A DNA stretch of 64,000 nt from Brevibacterium sp. S22 (GTDB taxonomy: Bacteria > Actinomycetota > Actinomycetes > Actinomycetales > Brevibacteriaceae), in NCBI RefSeq assembly GCF_004745485.1, contig NZ_RHFG01000018.1, positions 17,907 through 81,906 on the forward strand, given 5' to 3'. The first letter of the stretch is position 1, and each line of letters starts with the position of its first letter. Shown piece after piece: positions 33,950 through 43,054 of this stretch. The position numbers and the translations under genes were made by a program. Under the pieces are notes generated by a model. It saw only the letters and a program-made list of their open reading frames with translations. It was not told the DNA's origin and made no database searches.

Positions 33950-36451
33950 ATGACGCACAAGAGTGCGCGCGCACGGGCCGGGAAGGCTCGGCGCTTCACT
34001 TCGCCGCTGGCGGCGGGGGCGGCGATCGCGGCCGCCACCGGCCTGCTGGGAATGGGCATGAGCGCCCCGGCGTTCGGCGCAGTCGACAAGACCGTCGACG
34101 ACGCCGTGTTCAATTGGTCGGTCAACGACGAATCCACCGGCGGCGCCTACTTCGGTGGGTGCAACTTCCTCATCGCCGGTGAGGCCGGAGACACGGGCAT
34201 GGCCCGGATCTGGACAGCCGACGATGCCGGAACCATCTACCCGGTCGACGATGACGGCAACTTCACCGACGGGAACACCTCGATCGTGAAGACGAACGGC
34301 AAGGCGTCGAACTTCGCCGACCGCTGCACCGATGGTGACGGAAACTCGGTCAACGGCAAGGTCAACGCCGAAGCAGAGAACAACCACACCGGTGACCACA
34401 TCGAGATCGCGAACGGCACGGGTACTGTCGACCCCGACAAGGACAGCGCTTCGATCCAGTGGGAGGGCTCCTGGTCCTTCGCCTACTACGGCGGCATGAC
34501 CTACTGGACGATCTCGGATCCGAAGCTCGAGGTCAAGGACGGCAAGGGCACGATCACGGGAACCTATTCGGGCTTTGGCGCCGATATGGACGACCTGAGC
34601 ATCTGGAAGAAACTCGATGCTCGCGACGGCGATATCGTCGAAATCCAGCAGGGCGAAGTCGACGTCACCGACGACGGCTTCGAATTCACCCCCGACTACC
34701 TCGGCGTGGAGACCGACACCGACGGCCGCAACCTGCAGTCCGAGAAGACCGCGGAGAACGAGTCCTGGTGGGGTGCGATGCCACAGGACTGGATCGACTT
34801 CAACGTCGAGACCGGTCAGGACTCGTACTGGTACACCACCGCCGGAGCGAGCACGTCGATCCAGCCGCGGAAGAAGACCAACCCGCTGACGGTCGAATAC
34901 ACCGCGCAGGCCCCGGCGCCGAAGGTTTCGACCTCACATTCGGTGAAGTCGGCCAGCGCCGATGACGGTCTCACCGTCAACGTCACGGGCGACGGCTACG
35001 ACAACCTCCCCGAGGCCAGCACCGGCAAGCCTTCGGCGGGTGCCTACGCGGCGATCGTCGACCGTGACCTGGCGAGCAAGGACGTCACGGCCGGCAACAC
35101 GACCGCCGTGCAGTACGTGATGCCTCCGCAGATCAAGGACGGCACAATCGACGTCGACGTGAACGCGAAGGCGACCGACCTCGACGAGTCCAAGGACTAC
35201 GACGTGCTCACCTGGGTCGCCCATGGCCTGCCCACCGGCGATGCCGAGCTCTATCGCGAACCTCTCGAACTGACCGATGAGCAGAAGAACGCCTTGTTCT
35301 CCGGTGAGGATGATGAGGATGACGCCGCAGCCGACGGTTCCGAGGCCGGTGACGACGGCGCTGCCGACGCTGCTGAAGGCGACAACGACGGTGCAGAAGG
35401 CACCGACGAAGGCGCCGCCGAGGGTGAAGCCGATGGTGCCGAAGGCACTGACGACGGTGCAGCCGACGCCGCTGAAGGCGAGGCAGACCACAATGCCGCC
35501 GAAGGTGACACCGACGGTGCCGAGTCCGACGATGAGGGTGCTGCTGACGCCGCCGAAGGCAACGATGACAACGGCGCTGCCGACGGTGCCGAAGGCGACA
35601 ACGACGGTGCAGAAGGCGCCGCTGATGCCGCCGAAGGCAACGATGACGGCGCAGCTGATGCCGCCGAAGGTGACGACAACGGCGCAGCTGATGCCGCCGA
35701 AGGTGATGCCGACGGTTCCGATTCGGATGCCGGTGGCGCTGCCGACGGAGATGATTCCGATGGCGGCTCCGACGGAGACGAGGATAAACCTGCCAAGCCT
35801 GTCGTCAAGGACCAGACCGTCGGCAAGGACCGACTCGTCAAGGGCACGACCACCCCGAACGCCGAGGTGAACCTCGCGTGGACCCCTGTGGTCGACAAGG
35901 ACGCCGGAAGCCAGGTCAAGGCATTCGCCGCGACTGTCCCGGCCGAGGACAACGTCACGGTCACTGCCGATGGTGAAGGCAACTTCTCCGCCAAGGCGCC
36001 GAGCGCCAAGGGCACCTACGCCTACTCGGCCATCACCACGGTCGACGGCGTGCCCTCCGACCCCGCCGAGTTCACCGTCACTGTGAACGAGGACGAGGCC
36101 GCCGATGACGACGCCGGCAGCGCAGGCGACTCGGACGGCGGATCAGCAGACGGAGCCGGTGACGACGGTGCGACCGATGGCGCCGAGGCCGGTTCCGACA
36201 GTGGTTCGAGCGCGTCTGAAGGTGCGGCCGACGGTGCCGAGGCCGACGCTTCCGGCTCCGACGACAGTGCCGGTTCGGGATCCGCAGGTTCGGGTTCGGC
36301 GGGATCGTCCACCGAAGGATCCGCTTCCGGCGGCTCCGACGGATCGAACCTGCCGCGCACCGGTGCCGATCTGATGACTCTGCCGATCGCGCTCGGTCTG
36401 ATCATCCTCGGCGCAGGTTCTGTTCTGTTCTCGCGGATGCGCAAGCGCTAA
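33950..36451 (+). CDS. LPxTG-anchored HtaA-domain heme-binding surface protein
   Basis: This is a cell-wall heme receptor of 833 residues. The signal ends near residue 44 (GMSAPAFGA). One HtaA domain spans about 45-310 (VFNWSVNDESTGGAYFGGCNFL, FAYYGGMTYWTISDPKLE, SWWGAMPQDWIDF). An Ig-like region (KVSTSHSVKSASADDGLTV) follows to about 430. An acidic repeat stalk rich in DGAADAAEGD units runs from 450 to 600. A second Ig-like region begins KPAKPVVKDQTVG. The sortase signal LPRTG is at residues 801-805, then a hydrophobic helix and the RMRKR tail. GAGGAG precedes the ATG. Heme oxygenase follows on the same strand. Confidence 0.92.
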   Translation: MTHKSARARAGKARRFTSPLAAGAAIAAATGLLGMGMSAPAFGAVDKTVDDAVFNWSVNDESTGGAYFGGCNFLIAGEAGDTGMARIWTADDAGTIYPVDDDGNFTDGNTSIVKTNGKASNFADRCTDGDGNSVNGKVNAEAENNHTGDHIEIANGTGTVDPDKDSASIQWEGSWSFAYYGGMTYWTISDPKLEVKDGKGTITGTYSGFGADMDDLSIWKKLDARDGDIVEIQQGEVDVTDDGFEFTPDYLGVETDTDGRNLQSEKTAENESWWGAMPQDWIDFNVETGQDSYWYTTAGASTSIQPRKKTNPLTVEYTAQAPAPKVSTSHSVKSASADDGLTVNVTGDGYDNLPEASTGKPSAGAYAAIVDRDLASKDVTAGNTTAVQYVMPPQIKDGTIDVDVNAKATDLDESKDYDVLTWVAHGLPTGDAELYREPLELTDEQKNALFSGEDDEDDAAADGSEAGDDGAADAAEGDNDGAEGTDEGAAEGEADGAEGTDDGAADAAEGEADHNAAEGDTDGAESDDEGAADAAEGNDDNGAADGAEGDNDGAEGAADAAEGNDDGAADAAEGDDNGAADAAEGDADGSDSDAGGAADGDDSDGGSDGDEDKPAKPVVKDQTVGKDRLVKGTTTPNAEVNLAWTPVVDKDAGSQVKAFAATVPAEDNVTVTADGEGNFSAKAPSAKGTYAYSAITTVDGVPSDPAEFTVTVNEDEAADDDAGSAGDSDGGSADGAGDDGATDGAEAGSDSGSSASEGAADGAEADASGSDDSAGSGSAGSGSAGSSTEGSASGGSDGSNLPRTGADLMTLPIALGLIILGAGSVLFSRMRKR
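34520..34704 (+). repeat. 185-bp perfect inverted repeat, copy in the LPxTG HtaA gene
   Basis: This is the exact reverse complement of 28214-28398 at every base I compared. hmuV, hmuU, hmuT and the linker protein gene lie between the copies, so homologous recombination would invert about 6 kb. Confidence 0.93.
35320..35760 (+). repeat. Acidic coding minisatellite (Asp/Ala/Glu/Gly units)
   Basis: Imperfect tandem units encode variants of DGAADAAEGD, DGAEGTDE and NDGAADAAEG. Units differ by whole codons. This forms the wall-spanning stalk of the HtaA surface protein and is a likely site of length change between strains. Confidence 0.8.
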
Positions 36452-36484
36452 ACTGGCCATAGACAAGTAATGTAGTGAGCCAGC

Positions 36485-36530
36485 GAGTCCGTCCCGGTTC
36501 GAAACTTGAGTTCCGAACCGGGACGGACTC
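36485..36530 (+). terminator. 17-bp perfect stem after the HtaA surface gene
   Basis: GAGTCCGTCCCGGTTCG pairs perfectly with CGAACCGGGACGGACTC around a 12-base loop, 33 bp after the stop and 63 bp before heme oxygenase. No T-run follows. It may terminate or reduce read-through into heme oxygenase, or protect the upstream mRNA end. Confidence 0.65.
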
Positions 36531-36593
36531 ACCCCTAAGACCCGCTATCGCGAACCGTCATTCGGATCGACGATCTCTCAACGAGGAAACATC

Positions 36594-37232
36594 ATGTCTG
36601 AACCGTTCTCCGCTCGCCTCAAGGCCAGCACCGCCACCATCCACGACGAGGTCGAGCACACCACTTTCATGGTCGACCTCATGGAAGGACGGCTCGACTC
36701 TCGGGCCTACGCTCTCCTGCTCAAGCAGTACGAGGTCATCTATCCCGTGCTCGAGTCCAAGTCGCGGGAGTTCGCCGACGATCCGGTCTTCGCGCCCTTC
36801 CACGACGCGGACCTCTTCCGCTCCGAGCGCATCGCAGCCGACCTCTCCGCCCTCGACGGTGCGGAACTGCCTGTGATGCCCAGCGCTGCCGCCTATGCCG
36901 CGCACCTTGCCGGACTCGAACGAGCCGACCAGGTCATCGCCCACCACTACACGCGCTACCTCGGGGATCTCTCCGGCGGCCAGGCGATCGGCGCCCTCAT
37001 GGGACGTCACTACAGCCTGCCCGCGACCTCACTGACGATGTGGGACTTCGCGGCACTCGGCAAGACGAAGCCGTACAAGGATGCCTACCGCCGCCTCCTC
37101 GACGAAGTGGCGTCGACCGGCGGCGACGAGCAGATCGTCATCGACGAGACCATGGAGGCCTTCCGCCTCAACGGTGACCTCCTCGTCGACCTCACCGACG
37201 CCACCGAACAGCGCGCGGTTCCGGTCGCCTAG
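36594..37232 (+). CDS. hmuO: Heme oxygenase (biliverdin-producing)
   Basis: It opens the heme ring with O2 and electrons to release iron, biliverdin and CO in the cytosol. The 212-residue length is normal. TATIHDEVEHTTFM carries the proximal histidine (His17), and the distal helix YLGDLSGGQAIGALMGRHY shows the GDLSGG bend over heme. GAGGAAA precedes the ATG. It completes the heme locus on the same strand as the LPxTG HtaA gene. Its last codons overlap those of the convergent rimI by 4 bp. Confidence 0.95.
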   Translation: MSEPFSARLKASTATIHDEVEHTTFMVDLMEGRLDSRAYALLLKQYEVIYPVLESKSREFADDPVFAPFHDADLFRSERIAADLSALDGAELPVMPSAAAYAAHLAGLERADQVIAHHYTRYLGDLSGGQAIGALMGRHYSLPATSLTMWDFAALGKTKPYKDAYRRLLDEVASTGGDEQIVIDETMEAFRLNGDLLVDLTDATEQRAVPVA

Positions 37233-37738
37233 TCACCGATCCGCAGACGCATGAGCACGGCCGCGGCGCCCGGATAGTAATCCGGGCGCCGTCCCCATTC
37301 CACGAATCCGAAGGACGCGTACATCGCCAGCGCCGAGGTGTTGCGTTCGTCGACTTCGAGGTGGACGACCTCGGCGCCGCGGTCCTTCGCCCAGTCGATC
37401 CCCGCGTCGAGCAGGACTCGACCGATGCCCTGCCCGCGGGCCGCCTCGGTGGTGGCGATGGTCATGACATCGGCTTCCGCACCGGATGCGGACATGACGA
37501 CCCAGCCGGCCAGCTCCCCCGCCGAGTTGGTGTTGCCCTGCGTCGCGGTCGAACCGTCGAGGGGCCCGTTCTCCCCCGCCGAGGCGGTCCTGGCGGCGAG
37601 CATGATCGTGCCGTTCTGTGCCTTGACCGACCAGTAGTAGCCGAGAGTCCACGCGGTGGGCCCGAAGATCGCCGCATCGTGGTCGGCCACCTCGGCGAGG
37701 TCCCACCAGGGCAGCTCGGCGATGGTCACGGAGGTCAT
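37229..37738 (-). CDS. rimI: Ribosomal-protein-alanine N-acetyltransferase (GNAT family)
   Basis: It N-terminally acetylates S18-type substrates in the cytosol. The 169-residue product has the GNAT acetyl-CoA loop ARGQGIGRVLLDAGIDWA (Q/RxxGxG/A) near residue 100 and the late HLEVDERNTSALAMYASFGF motif typical of RimI. A low-complexity insert (GENGPLDGSTATQGNTNSAGE) near 53-73 is unusual and overlaps a CCGAGGCGG motif. It overlaps tsaB upstream by ATGA, the standard tsaE-tsaB-rimI order. Confidence 0.9.
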   Translation of the reverse strand: MTSVTIAELPWWDLAEVADHDAAIFGPTAWTLGYYWSVKAQNGTIMLAARTASAGENGPLDGSTATQGNTNSAGELAGWVVMSASGAEADVMTIATTEAARGQGIGRVLLDAGIDWAKDRGAEVVHLEVDERNTSALAMYASFGFVEWGRRPDYYPGAAAVLMRLRIGD

Positions 37739-38538
37739 CTCAGTGAGCTCTCGCGCACCGGGGTCGCCTTCGCATCGGGTTCGCGCAGGTATTCCGGGAT
37801 CGGTTCGCTCAGTTCTCGACCCGCGGCGAGTTCACGTGCTGCGGCGAAGGCGAGGTATTCGGCACGGGGGTCGGTGATGGACTCAGTGGTCGTGGCTCCG
37901 AGGGTGTCGGGGTAGAGGAGGAACCCGCGGCCGAGCTTCTCGCCGATCAGGGCCGTTGCTGCGGTCGCCGACTCGACGGATGCGGCCTCGTTCCCTGCCT
38001 GCTCGGTTCCGAACGGGTCGAACCGACAACCGTTGGCGGCGAGGACCGAGGCGACCTCGGGCGGTTTCGCTACGAAGGGTCCGGCTCTCAGCGAAGCATC
38101 GGCTGAGTCATAGACGCTGAAGTAGACCTCCTTGCGGCGGGCGTCCGAGGCGATGAGGACGGGGCTCGGGCCGGTCGAGCCGGCTGCCGAGGCACTCTCC
38201 GAGCCGGGTCCGGGCGGGCCTCCCGCTGAGCTGCGAACGAACTCTTCGGCGATCGCGGTCTGGGACAGCAGGCCCTTGACCGGGATTCCGCGGGCCTGGC
38301 CGACGGCGATGCCGGCGGCGATGCCCACTCGCAGTCCCGTGAAGGGACCGGGCCCGATGCCGACGACGACGAGTTCGGGCTGGGCCTCCGCGGCGAGCAC
38401 GTCGGCGAGCGCGGGGCCGATGAATTCGACGTGTCGACGCTGGTCGTCGGCCTGCTCGGCGGCGATGACCGAACCGGTGTCCGTGTCGACGAGGGCCACG
38501 GAGGCCGACTGCGAGGTGTCGATGCCCAGAATGATCAT
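37735..38538 (-). CDS. tsaB: tRNA threonylcarbamoyladenosine biosynthesis protein TsaB
   Basis: This is the TsaD partner in t6A37 formation, 267 residues. It starts MIILGIDTSQSASVALVD, with the ASKHA-fold phosphate loop, and has VVGIGPGPFTGLRVGIAAGIAVGQ near residue 75, the TsaB signature. Ala/Gly/Ser-rich insert near 115-130 is not conserved. ATGA overlaps link it to tsaE upstream and rimI downstream. Confidence 0.94.
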   Translation of the reverse strand: MIILGIDTSQSASVALVDTDTGSVIAAEQADDQRRHVEFIGPALADVLAAEAQPELVVVGIGPGPFTGLRVGIAAGIAVGQARGIPVKGLLSQTAIAEEFVRSSAGGPPGPGSESASAAGSTGPSPVLIASDARRKEVYFSVYDSADASLRAGPFVAKPPEVASVLAANGCRFDPFGTEQAGNEAASVESATAATALIGEKLGRGFLLYPDTLGATTTESITDPRAEYLAFAAARELAAGRELSEPIPEYLREPDAKATPVRESSLR

Positions 38539-39140
38539 GATTCGTCTCCCTCATTCGCTGAGCCCTCGCCGGGCAGGTCCGCGGAGGCCGGGTTTTCGAC
38601 GCTCACGTTCGCAGCTGCCGAGATATCAGCCTGGATTCGGGGCATGCGCGCGGCCCAGGCATCCCCGCAGCCGGTGAGGTCGACGGTGCGCCGTTCGTCC
38701 TCAGACTCGTCTGCGGGATCGGCCCCGATCAGTTCCTCGTCGTCGGTGTCGTCGTCCCACACCGGGGCGATGGTGATGTCGAGATGGTCGCTGCTGAGCT
38801 GCTCGGCCATGCCGGCGCCCCATTCGACGACCGTGATCGACTCATCCAACTCGGAGTCGAGGTCGAGGTCTTCGAGCTCCTCCCCATCGGCCAACCGGTA
38901 CGCGTCGACATGGACGAGCGCAGGGCCGCCGCTGCGCGACGGGTGAACGCGCGCGATGATGAACGTCGGCGAGGTGATCCGCCCGGCCACGTCGAGAGCC
39001 GTCCCCAGCGATTGGGTGAACGTCGTCTTCCCCGCACCGAGGTTGCCCGTGAGAATGAGCAGGTCGCCGGCTCGCAGATGATCGGCCAAGGCGGCGGCGA
39101 ACGTGCGCATCTGCTCCAAGGATTCGAGGTGGAACCTCAT
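38535..39140 (-). CDS. tsaE: tRNA threonylcarbamoyladenosine biosynthesis ATPase TsaE
   Basis: This small ATPase of the t6A complex has 201 residues, longer than the usual 150-160. The core holds Walker A GNLGAGKTTFTQSLG near residue 38, GRITSPTFIIARVH, and VEWGAGMAEQL near 115. The last 60 residues are an acidic tail (DDDTDDEELIGADPADESEDE). The start MRFHLESLEQ at 39140 gives an ATGA overlap with the alr stop. The frame is open much further upstream through alr in another frame, which is not credible. Confidence 0.92.
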   Translation of the reverse strand: MRFHLESLEQMRTFAAALADHLRAGDLLILTGNLGAGKTTFTQSLGTALDVAGRITSPTFIIARVHPSRSGGPALVHVDAYRLADGEELEDLDLDSELDESITVVEWGAGMAEQLSSDHLDITIAPVWDDDTDDEELIGADPADESEDERRTVDLTGCGDAWAARMPRIQADISAAANVSVENPASADLPGEGSANEGDES

Positions 39141-40399
39141 CGTCCGTCTCCTTTCCGTACTGTGCGGTCGACACGTGCGCTGAGCTGGGTGACGATCTCG
39201 TAGTTGATCGTATTCGCCCAGGTCCCCCACTCGGCCGCGCTCGGCCCGCCTGGTCCGAAGATGACGACCTCGTCGCCGATGGCCACCTCGTCGTTTCCAA
39301 CGCCGATGTCGATGATCATCTGATCCATGGCGATCCGCCCGACGACGGGGTAGCGACGACCGCGGATGGCCACCTCGGCGCGGTTCGATGCCGACCGCGG
39401 CAGGCCGTCCCCGTACCCACCGGGCACGAGCGCGAACCGGGTGTCGGTCGCAGCGGTGAACGTCAGTCCATAGGAGGCGCCGTGACCAGCGGGAATGTCC
39501 TTGAGGTTGATGACGGTGGAGACCAGCCGCATGACCGGTCGCAGCCCGAGGGCCGTCGGATCCCCGCCCTCGAGCGGGGACAGTCCGTAGAGCGCGAGCC
39601 CCACCCTGGCCGAGGTGCCCGGGCACGGTCCCAGGGTGAGCGCGCCCGGCGAGTTCGCGATATGGACGTCCAGGTCATCCGATTCGCCGAGGCGGCCGTC
39701 CGCGGCGTCGAGCACTGCCCGCAGCTGCCCGTGGGCGGAGGAGAAGACCGCGCTCTGCGCTGCGGTCTCGGGGCGTTCGGGTTCATCGGCGACAGCGAAG
39801 TGGCTCATGATTCCGACGATGCGGATATCGGTCGTGGCGCCGGGGTCGCGGGTGGGGTCGGTCGTGGCGCCGGGGTCGCGAGTGGGGTCAGTGTCGTCGG
39901 TGACAGCGCTGCGGCTGTCTTCGGCGTGGCGGCGCAGCCAGTCGAAGGCGCGGACGACTGCTTCCGGTGACAGGCCGTTGCGGCCGAGGCCGGTGTCGAT
40001 CTTCAGATGGGCTCGGGCCGTGGCCCCGGTGCGGCGGGCCGCCTTCGTCAGTCGGTCGAGGGATTCGACTGTCGACACGCCCAGTTGGATGTCGGCGCGC
40101 ACCGCCTCGTCGAGGTCGGTGGTGGGTCCGTAGAGCCATGCGATGATCTCGGGCTCGGGGCCGAGCAGGCTGCGCAGGTGAAGGGCCTCGGGGATCGTGG
40201 CCACACAGAACTCACGCCATCCGGCCGTGAAGAGGACGGGAGCGATGAGGTCGACGCCGTGGCCGTAGGCGTTGGCTTTGACGACGCATTTGAGGCGGGC
40301 GGGTGCGAGGCGATCGGCAAGGACAGCGGCATTGTCCCGCAGGGCCGCCTCGTCGATCTCGGCCCGTACAAGAGCCTCGGGGATGTCGAAAGATGTCAC
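39137..40399 (-). CDS. alr: Alanine racemase
   Basis: This PLP enzyme makes D-alanine for peptidoglycan. The 420-residue product has the PLP lysine in VVKANAYGHGVDL near residue 42 and a C-terminal beta domain with the catalytic tyrosine region (GASYGLTF). GRIAMDQMIIDIGV is the family's late signature. A duplicated ten-residue insert (DPTRDPGATT twice, near 190-210) makes it longer than usual. It heads the tsaE-tsaB-rimI operon and is divergent from the L,D-transpeptidase-like gene. Confidence 0.94.
   Translation of the reverse strand: MTSFDIPEALVRAEIDEAALRDNAAVLADRLAPARLKCVVKANAYGHGVDLIAPVLFTAGWREFCVATIPEALHLRSLLGPEPEIIAWLYGPTTDLDEAVRADIQLGVSTVESLDRLTKAARRTGATARAHLKIDTGLGRNGLSPEAVVRAFDWLRRHAEDSRSAVTDDTDPTRDPGATTDPTRDPGATTDIRIVGIMSHFAVADEPERPETAAQSAVFSSAHGQLRAVLDAADGRLGESDDLDVHIANSPGALTLGPCPGTSARVGLALYGLSPLEGGDPTALGLRPVMRLVSTVINLKDIPAGHGASYGLTFTAATDTRFALVPGGYGDGLPRSASNRAEVAIRGRRYPVVGRIAMDQMIIDIGVGNDEVAIGDEVVIFGPGGPSAAEWGTWANTINYEIVTQLSARVDRTVRKGDGR
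39831..39890. repeat. Two tandem 30-bp units inside alr
   Basis: Two 30-bp copies, differing at two positions, encode DPTRDPGATT twice. The insert is in frame and sits in a loop region before the FAVADEP strand. Confidence 0.85.
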
Positions 40400-40652
40400 T
40401 GGATAAGACTACCGCCGACACCTGCCGCCGAGCAGTATCGGGACCGTCTGCCGGAGCCGGATGGGGTCGATCTCGCAGAGGCGGCGCACCGACGAAATCT
40501 TCAATGTGAGAATGCACCGTCCCCGGTCAGCACCTTCGCTACGCTGTTTCCCCGCGACCGTCGGCGCTTCCGGTGCCGGCGTCGCGGGTGCAGCCGACGA
40601 GGCGTTCGGCGAAGAAGAGTTCGCAGAACCGTTCGATGAAGAAGGAGACATC

Positions 40653-41330
40653 ATGCACACCACATCAGTTCGCACCATCGCGATCGTGATCGCAACCGTC
40701 ATGGTCGCGGCGGTCCTCACAATGACCGGACAGACCAGCCCCGCTGAGGCGGCCGCGAAGCACTGCACCGGCGTCGAGGCGAACGAATCGGTCACGGCGG
40801 CGAAAGCCATCGAGGTCAAGCAGCGCTCGACGATCACCGCCGATATCTACCTGTGCAGTAAATCCGGCGACCGGTACGTTCGCGACAGCGGTCCCTACAA
40901 GGCGCGGCTCGGCGTCAACGGAACGACGTCGAGCAAGAGCGAAGGCGACGGGAAGACTCCGAAGGGAGTGTTCTGGATGCGCGACGGATTCGGCACCTCG
41001 GCGAACCCGGGCCTGCAGAAGGCCTGGACGAAGGTCACCCGTGATCATGTGTGGGTCGACGGCGACGCGACGAAGGCCGAGGGCTACAACACGATGCAGC
41101 TGAAGTCGGAAGGATACGAGGGCGAATCGCTCTACCAGCCGAAGCCGTATAAGTATGCCCAGGTCATCGGCTACAACGAGGCCCGCACTCCAGGCAAGGG
41201 GTCGGCGATCTTCCTACACGCGAACACGCAGTCGATGAAGACCGCCGGCTGCGTATCGATGTACGAGTCCAGCCTCGTCAAGGCGATGAAGTGGGAGGGA
41301 TCGACGGAGACGCAGATCCTCATCCACTGA
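40653..41330 (+). CDS. Secreted L,D-transpeptidase-like (YkuD) protein
   Basis: The 225-residue product has a signal (TSVRTIAIVIATVMVAAVL ending AEA near residue 31). The mature part shows DGKTPKGVFWMRDGFG and IFLHANTQSMKTAGCVSM near 195-212, matching the catalytic H-x(n)-GC-[IV]-S pattern of L,D-transpeptidases, with the nucleophile in AGCVSM. Its likely role is peptidoglycan cross-linking or protein attachment at the wall. AAGGAG seven bases before the ATG at 40653 decides the start although the frame is open to 40461. It sits between alr (divergent) and nnr (convergent). The family match is good but the N-terminal half is not distinctive. Confidence 0.82.
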   Translation: MHTTSVRTIAIVIATVMVAAVLTMTGQTSPAEAAAKHCTGVEANESVTAAKAIEVKQRSTITADIYLCSKSGDRYVRDSGPYKARLGVNGTTSSKSEGDGKTPKGVFWMRDGFGTSANPGLQKAWTKVTRDHVWVDGDATKAEGYNTMQLKSEGYEGESLYQPKPYKYAQVIGYNEARTPGKGSAIFLHANTQSMKTAGCVSMYESSLVKAMKWEGSTETQILIH

Positions 41331-41346
41331 GGCGGAAGCCCACGGT

Positions 41347-42951
41347 TCAGTCGGTGCCGTGGATGAGTTCCTCGACCACTTCGGTGAGGGCATCGGCGAA
41401 CCCAGAGGCGGTGACGGCCCGCCCTCCGGCGGCGTTGTGCACGAGCACGCCGAGACCGGCCAGCCGCGCCCATTCGCGGTTCGGGACGGGCAGGTCATCG
41501 CCGTCGTAGCGGTGCCGTGCCGATGCGGTCGCGGTCAGCGTGCCGAGGATCCCGGCCAGCACGTCGCCGGACCCGGCGGTGGCGAGGCTCGCCGGACCCG
41601 GCTCGGGCAGGACGACCAGACCGTCGGGAGCGGCGATGACGGTGTGGTGGCCCTTGAGGAGCACGATCGTTCCGGTCAGCTGCGCGGCCTGCCGGGCCCA
41701 CCCGACCGGGTCCTGTCCGATGCGGCCGGCTGTGATGATTTCGCCGAGGAGTCGGCTGAGCAGTCGGGCCAGCTCGCCGGCGTGCGGGGTGATGATGATC
41801 GGCCGCTCGGCCATCCAGGTGCCGACCATCGCCTCGGCTCGCCCGATCATCTCGAGTCCGCCGGCGTCGATGACCACGGGAATGTGTGATTCGCCGAGGG
41901 CGTCGACCGCGGCCTGGACGAATTCGGTTTCGGGGTCGCCGGGCCCGAAGACGAAGGCGTTGACCCGTCCGGAGGAGCTGACCACCTCGGGATGGAGGCC
42001 GAGGACGTACTCGGCGACGAGCGGGGAGCCGAGATAGCGGACCATACCTGACCCAGTGCTCACCGCCGAGGTGGTCGTGAGCACGCCCGCACCCGGATAG
42101 TCTTCGGAACCGGCAAGGACCCCGACGACGCCGCGGGAGTATTTGTGGCCGCTCTCCTGCGGCCGGGGGAAGTCCGATCTGAGGTCACCTGAGTCGAGCA
42201 GCTCGGCGACAGCGAGATCTGTATCGAGTCCCAGGCCGATGTCGATGACGTCGATCCTGCCGGTGAACTCGTGCACGCGCGGGTCGATGAGTTCGGCTTT
42301 CAATCCGCCGAAGGTCACGGTGCGGTCGGCATGCAGGCGGGTCTCGGCGTCGTCGGGATCCGGGTCGAGATCGGAGGGCACATCGACGGCGATGAGGCTC
42401 CCGGTGCGGTGCGGGGCCCAAACGGCGATGAGTTTCGCGATGTGGTCGGGCAGTCCGCGCCTGCCGCCGGTGCCGAGGATGCCGTCGAGGACGAGATCGG
42501 CGCGGGAGAGTTCGCGGTACGCGTCCGCGCGGGCAGACTCGGCGGAAGTGGGGCCAGCCGCCTCGGCGGAGGTGGAAGCGGCGCTGGTGGGAGCGGCGCT
42601 GGTGGGAGCGGCGCTCGCCTCGGCCGTCGTAAACGCGATGACCTGTGCTCCGGCACGGCGTGCGGCGGTCAGCCCCTCGTCGTGAGTGCGGTCGAAGAGT
42701 GTGATGGCGGTGACGGCGGCACCGCGCCTGCTCAGAGTCGATGCGGCGAAGAGCGCATCCCCGGCGTTGTTGCCCGGACCGGCCAGCACGCACACCCTGG
42801 TTCCGGCGACCTGACCGAGGTGGGTGGTGAGCGTGTCGATGCCGATGTTCGCCAGCGCCCGGGCCGCACGGGCCATGAGCGGGACGCCGGCCTCGAGCAG
42901 AGGCACCTCGGCTTCCCGGATGATCTCGCTCGGGTAGGCGAACACGCTCAT
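41347..42951 (-). CDS. nnr: Bifunctional NAD(P)H-hydrate epimerase / ADP-dependent dehydratase
   Basis: It repairs hydrated NADH and NADPH in the cytosol. The 534-residue product has an N-terminal YjeF_N epimerase domain (about 1-235: VLAGPGNNAGDALFAA, then a DGILGTGGRRGLP loop) and a C-terminal carbohydrate-kinase-like dehydratase domain (about 255-534: GVLAGSEDYPGAG, IITPHAGELARLL, LATAGSGDVLAGILG). AGGAG precedes the ATG at 42951; the open frame to 43416 overlaps the M20 gene. An Ala/Ser/Thr repeat insert lies in the epimerase domain near 115-140. It converges on the transpeptidase-like gene. Confidence 0.93.
   Translation of the reverse strand: MSVFAYPSEIIREAEVPLLEAGVPLMARAARALANIGIDTLTTHLGQVAGTRVCVLAGPGNNAGDALFAASTLSRRGAAVTAITLFDRTHDEGLTAARRAGAQVIAFTTAEASAAPTSAAPTSAASTSAEAAGPTSAESARADAYRELSRADLVLDGILGTGGRRGLPDHIAKLIAVWAPHRTGSLIAVDVPSDLDPDPDDAETRLHADRTVTFGGLKAELIDPRVHEFTGRIDVIDIGLGLDTDLAVAELLDSGDLRSDFPRPQESGHKYSRGVVGVLAGSEDYPGAGVLTTTSAVSTGSGMVRYLGSPLVAEYVLGLHPEVVSSSGRVNAFVFGPGDPETEFVQAAVDALGESHIPVVIDAGGLEMIGRAEAMVGTWMAERPIIITPHAGELARLLSRLLGEIITAGRIGQDPVGWARQAAQLTGTIVLLKGHHTVIAAPDGLVVLPEPGPASLATAGSGDVLAGILGTLTATASARHRYDGDDLPVPNREWARLAGLGVLVHNAAGGRAVTASGFADALTEVVEELIHGTD
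42535..42615. repeat. Low-complexity Ala/Ser/Thr repeat insert in nnr
   Basis: Tandem 15-bp units encode SAAPT-like pentapeptides (AAPTSAAPTSAASTSAE). The insert overlaps a CCGCCTCGGCGGAGG motif. It is in frame and probably forms a surface loop. Confidence 0.7.
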
Positions 42952-43054
42952 CGACTGCTCCTCTTCATGACACGGCTGCTGATTCGACGTCGCCCTGCAT
43001 AGGACCTGTCCCTGCACCGTATGCCGTTTCCACTTTCCAGACCAGACTGCCGGG

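Noticed and set aside
40461..40652. N-terminal extension of the L,D-transpeptidase-like protein
   Set aside because: The extension precedes a good ribosome site and a complete signal peptide starting at 40653, so the longer frame is not needed.
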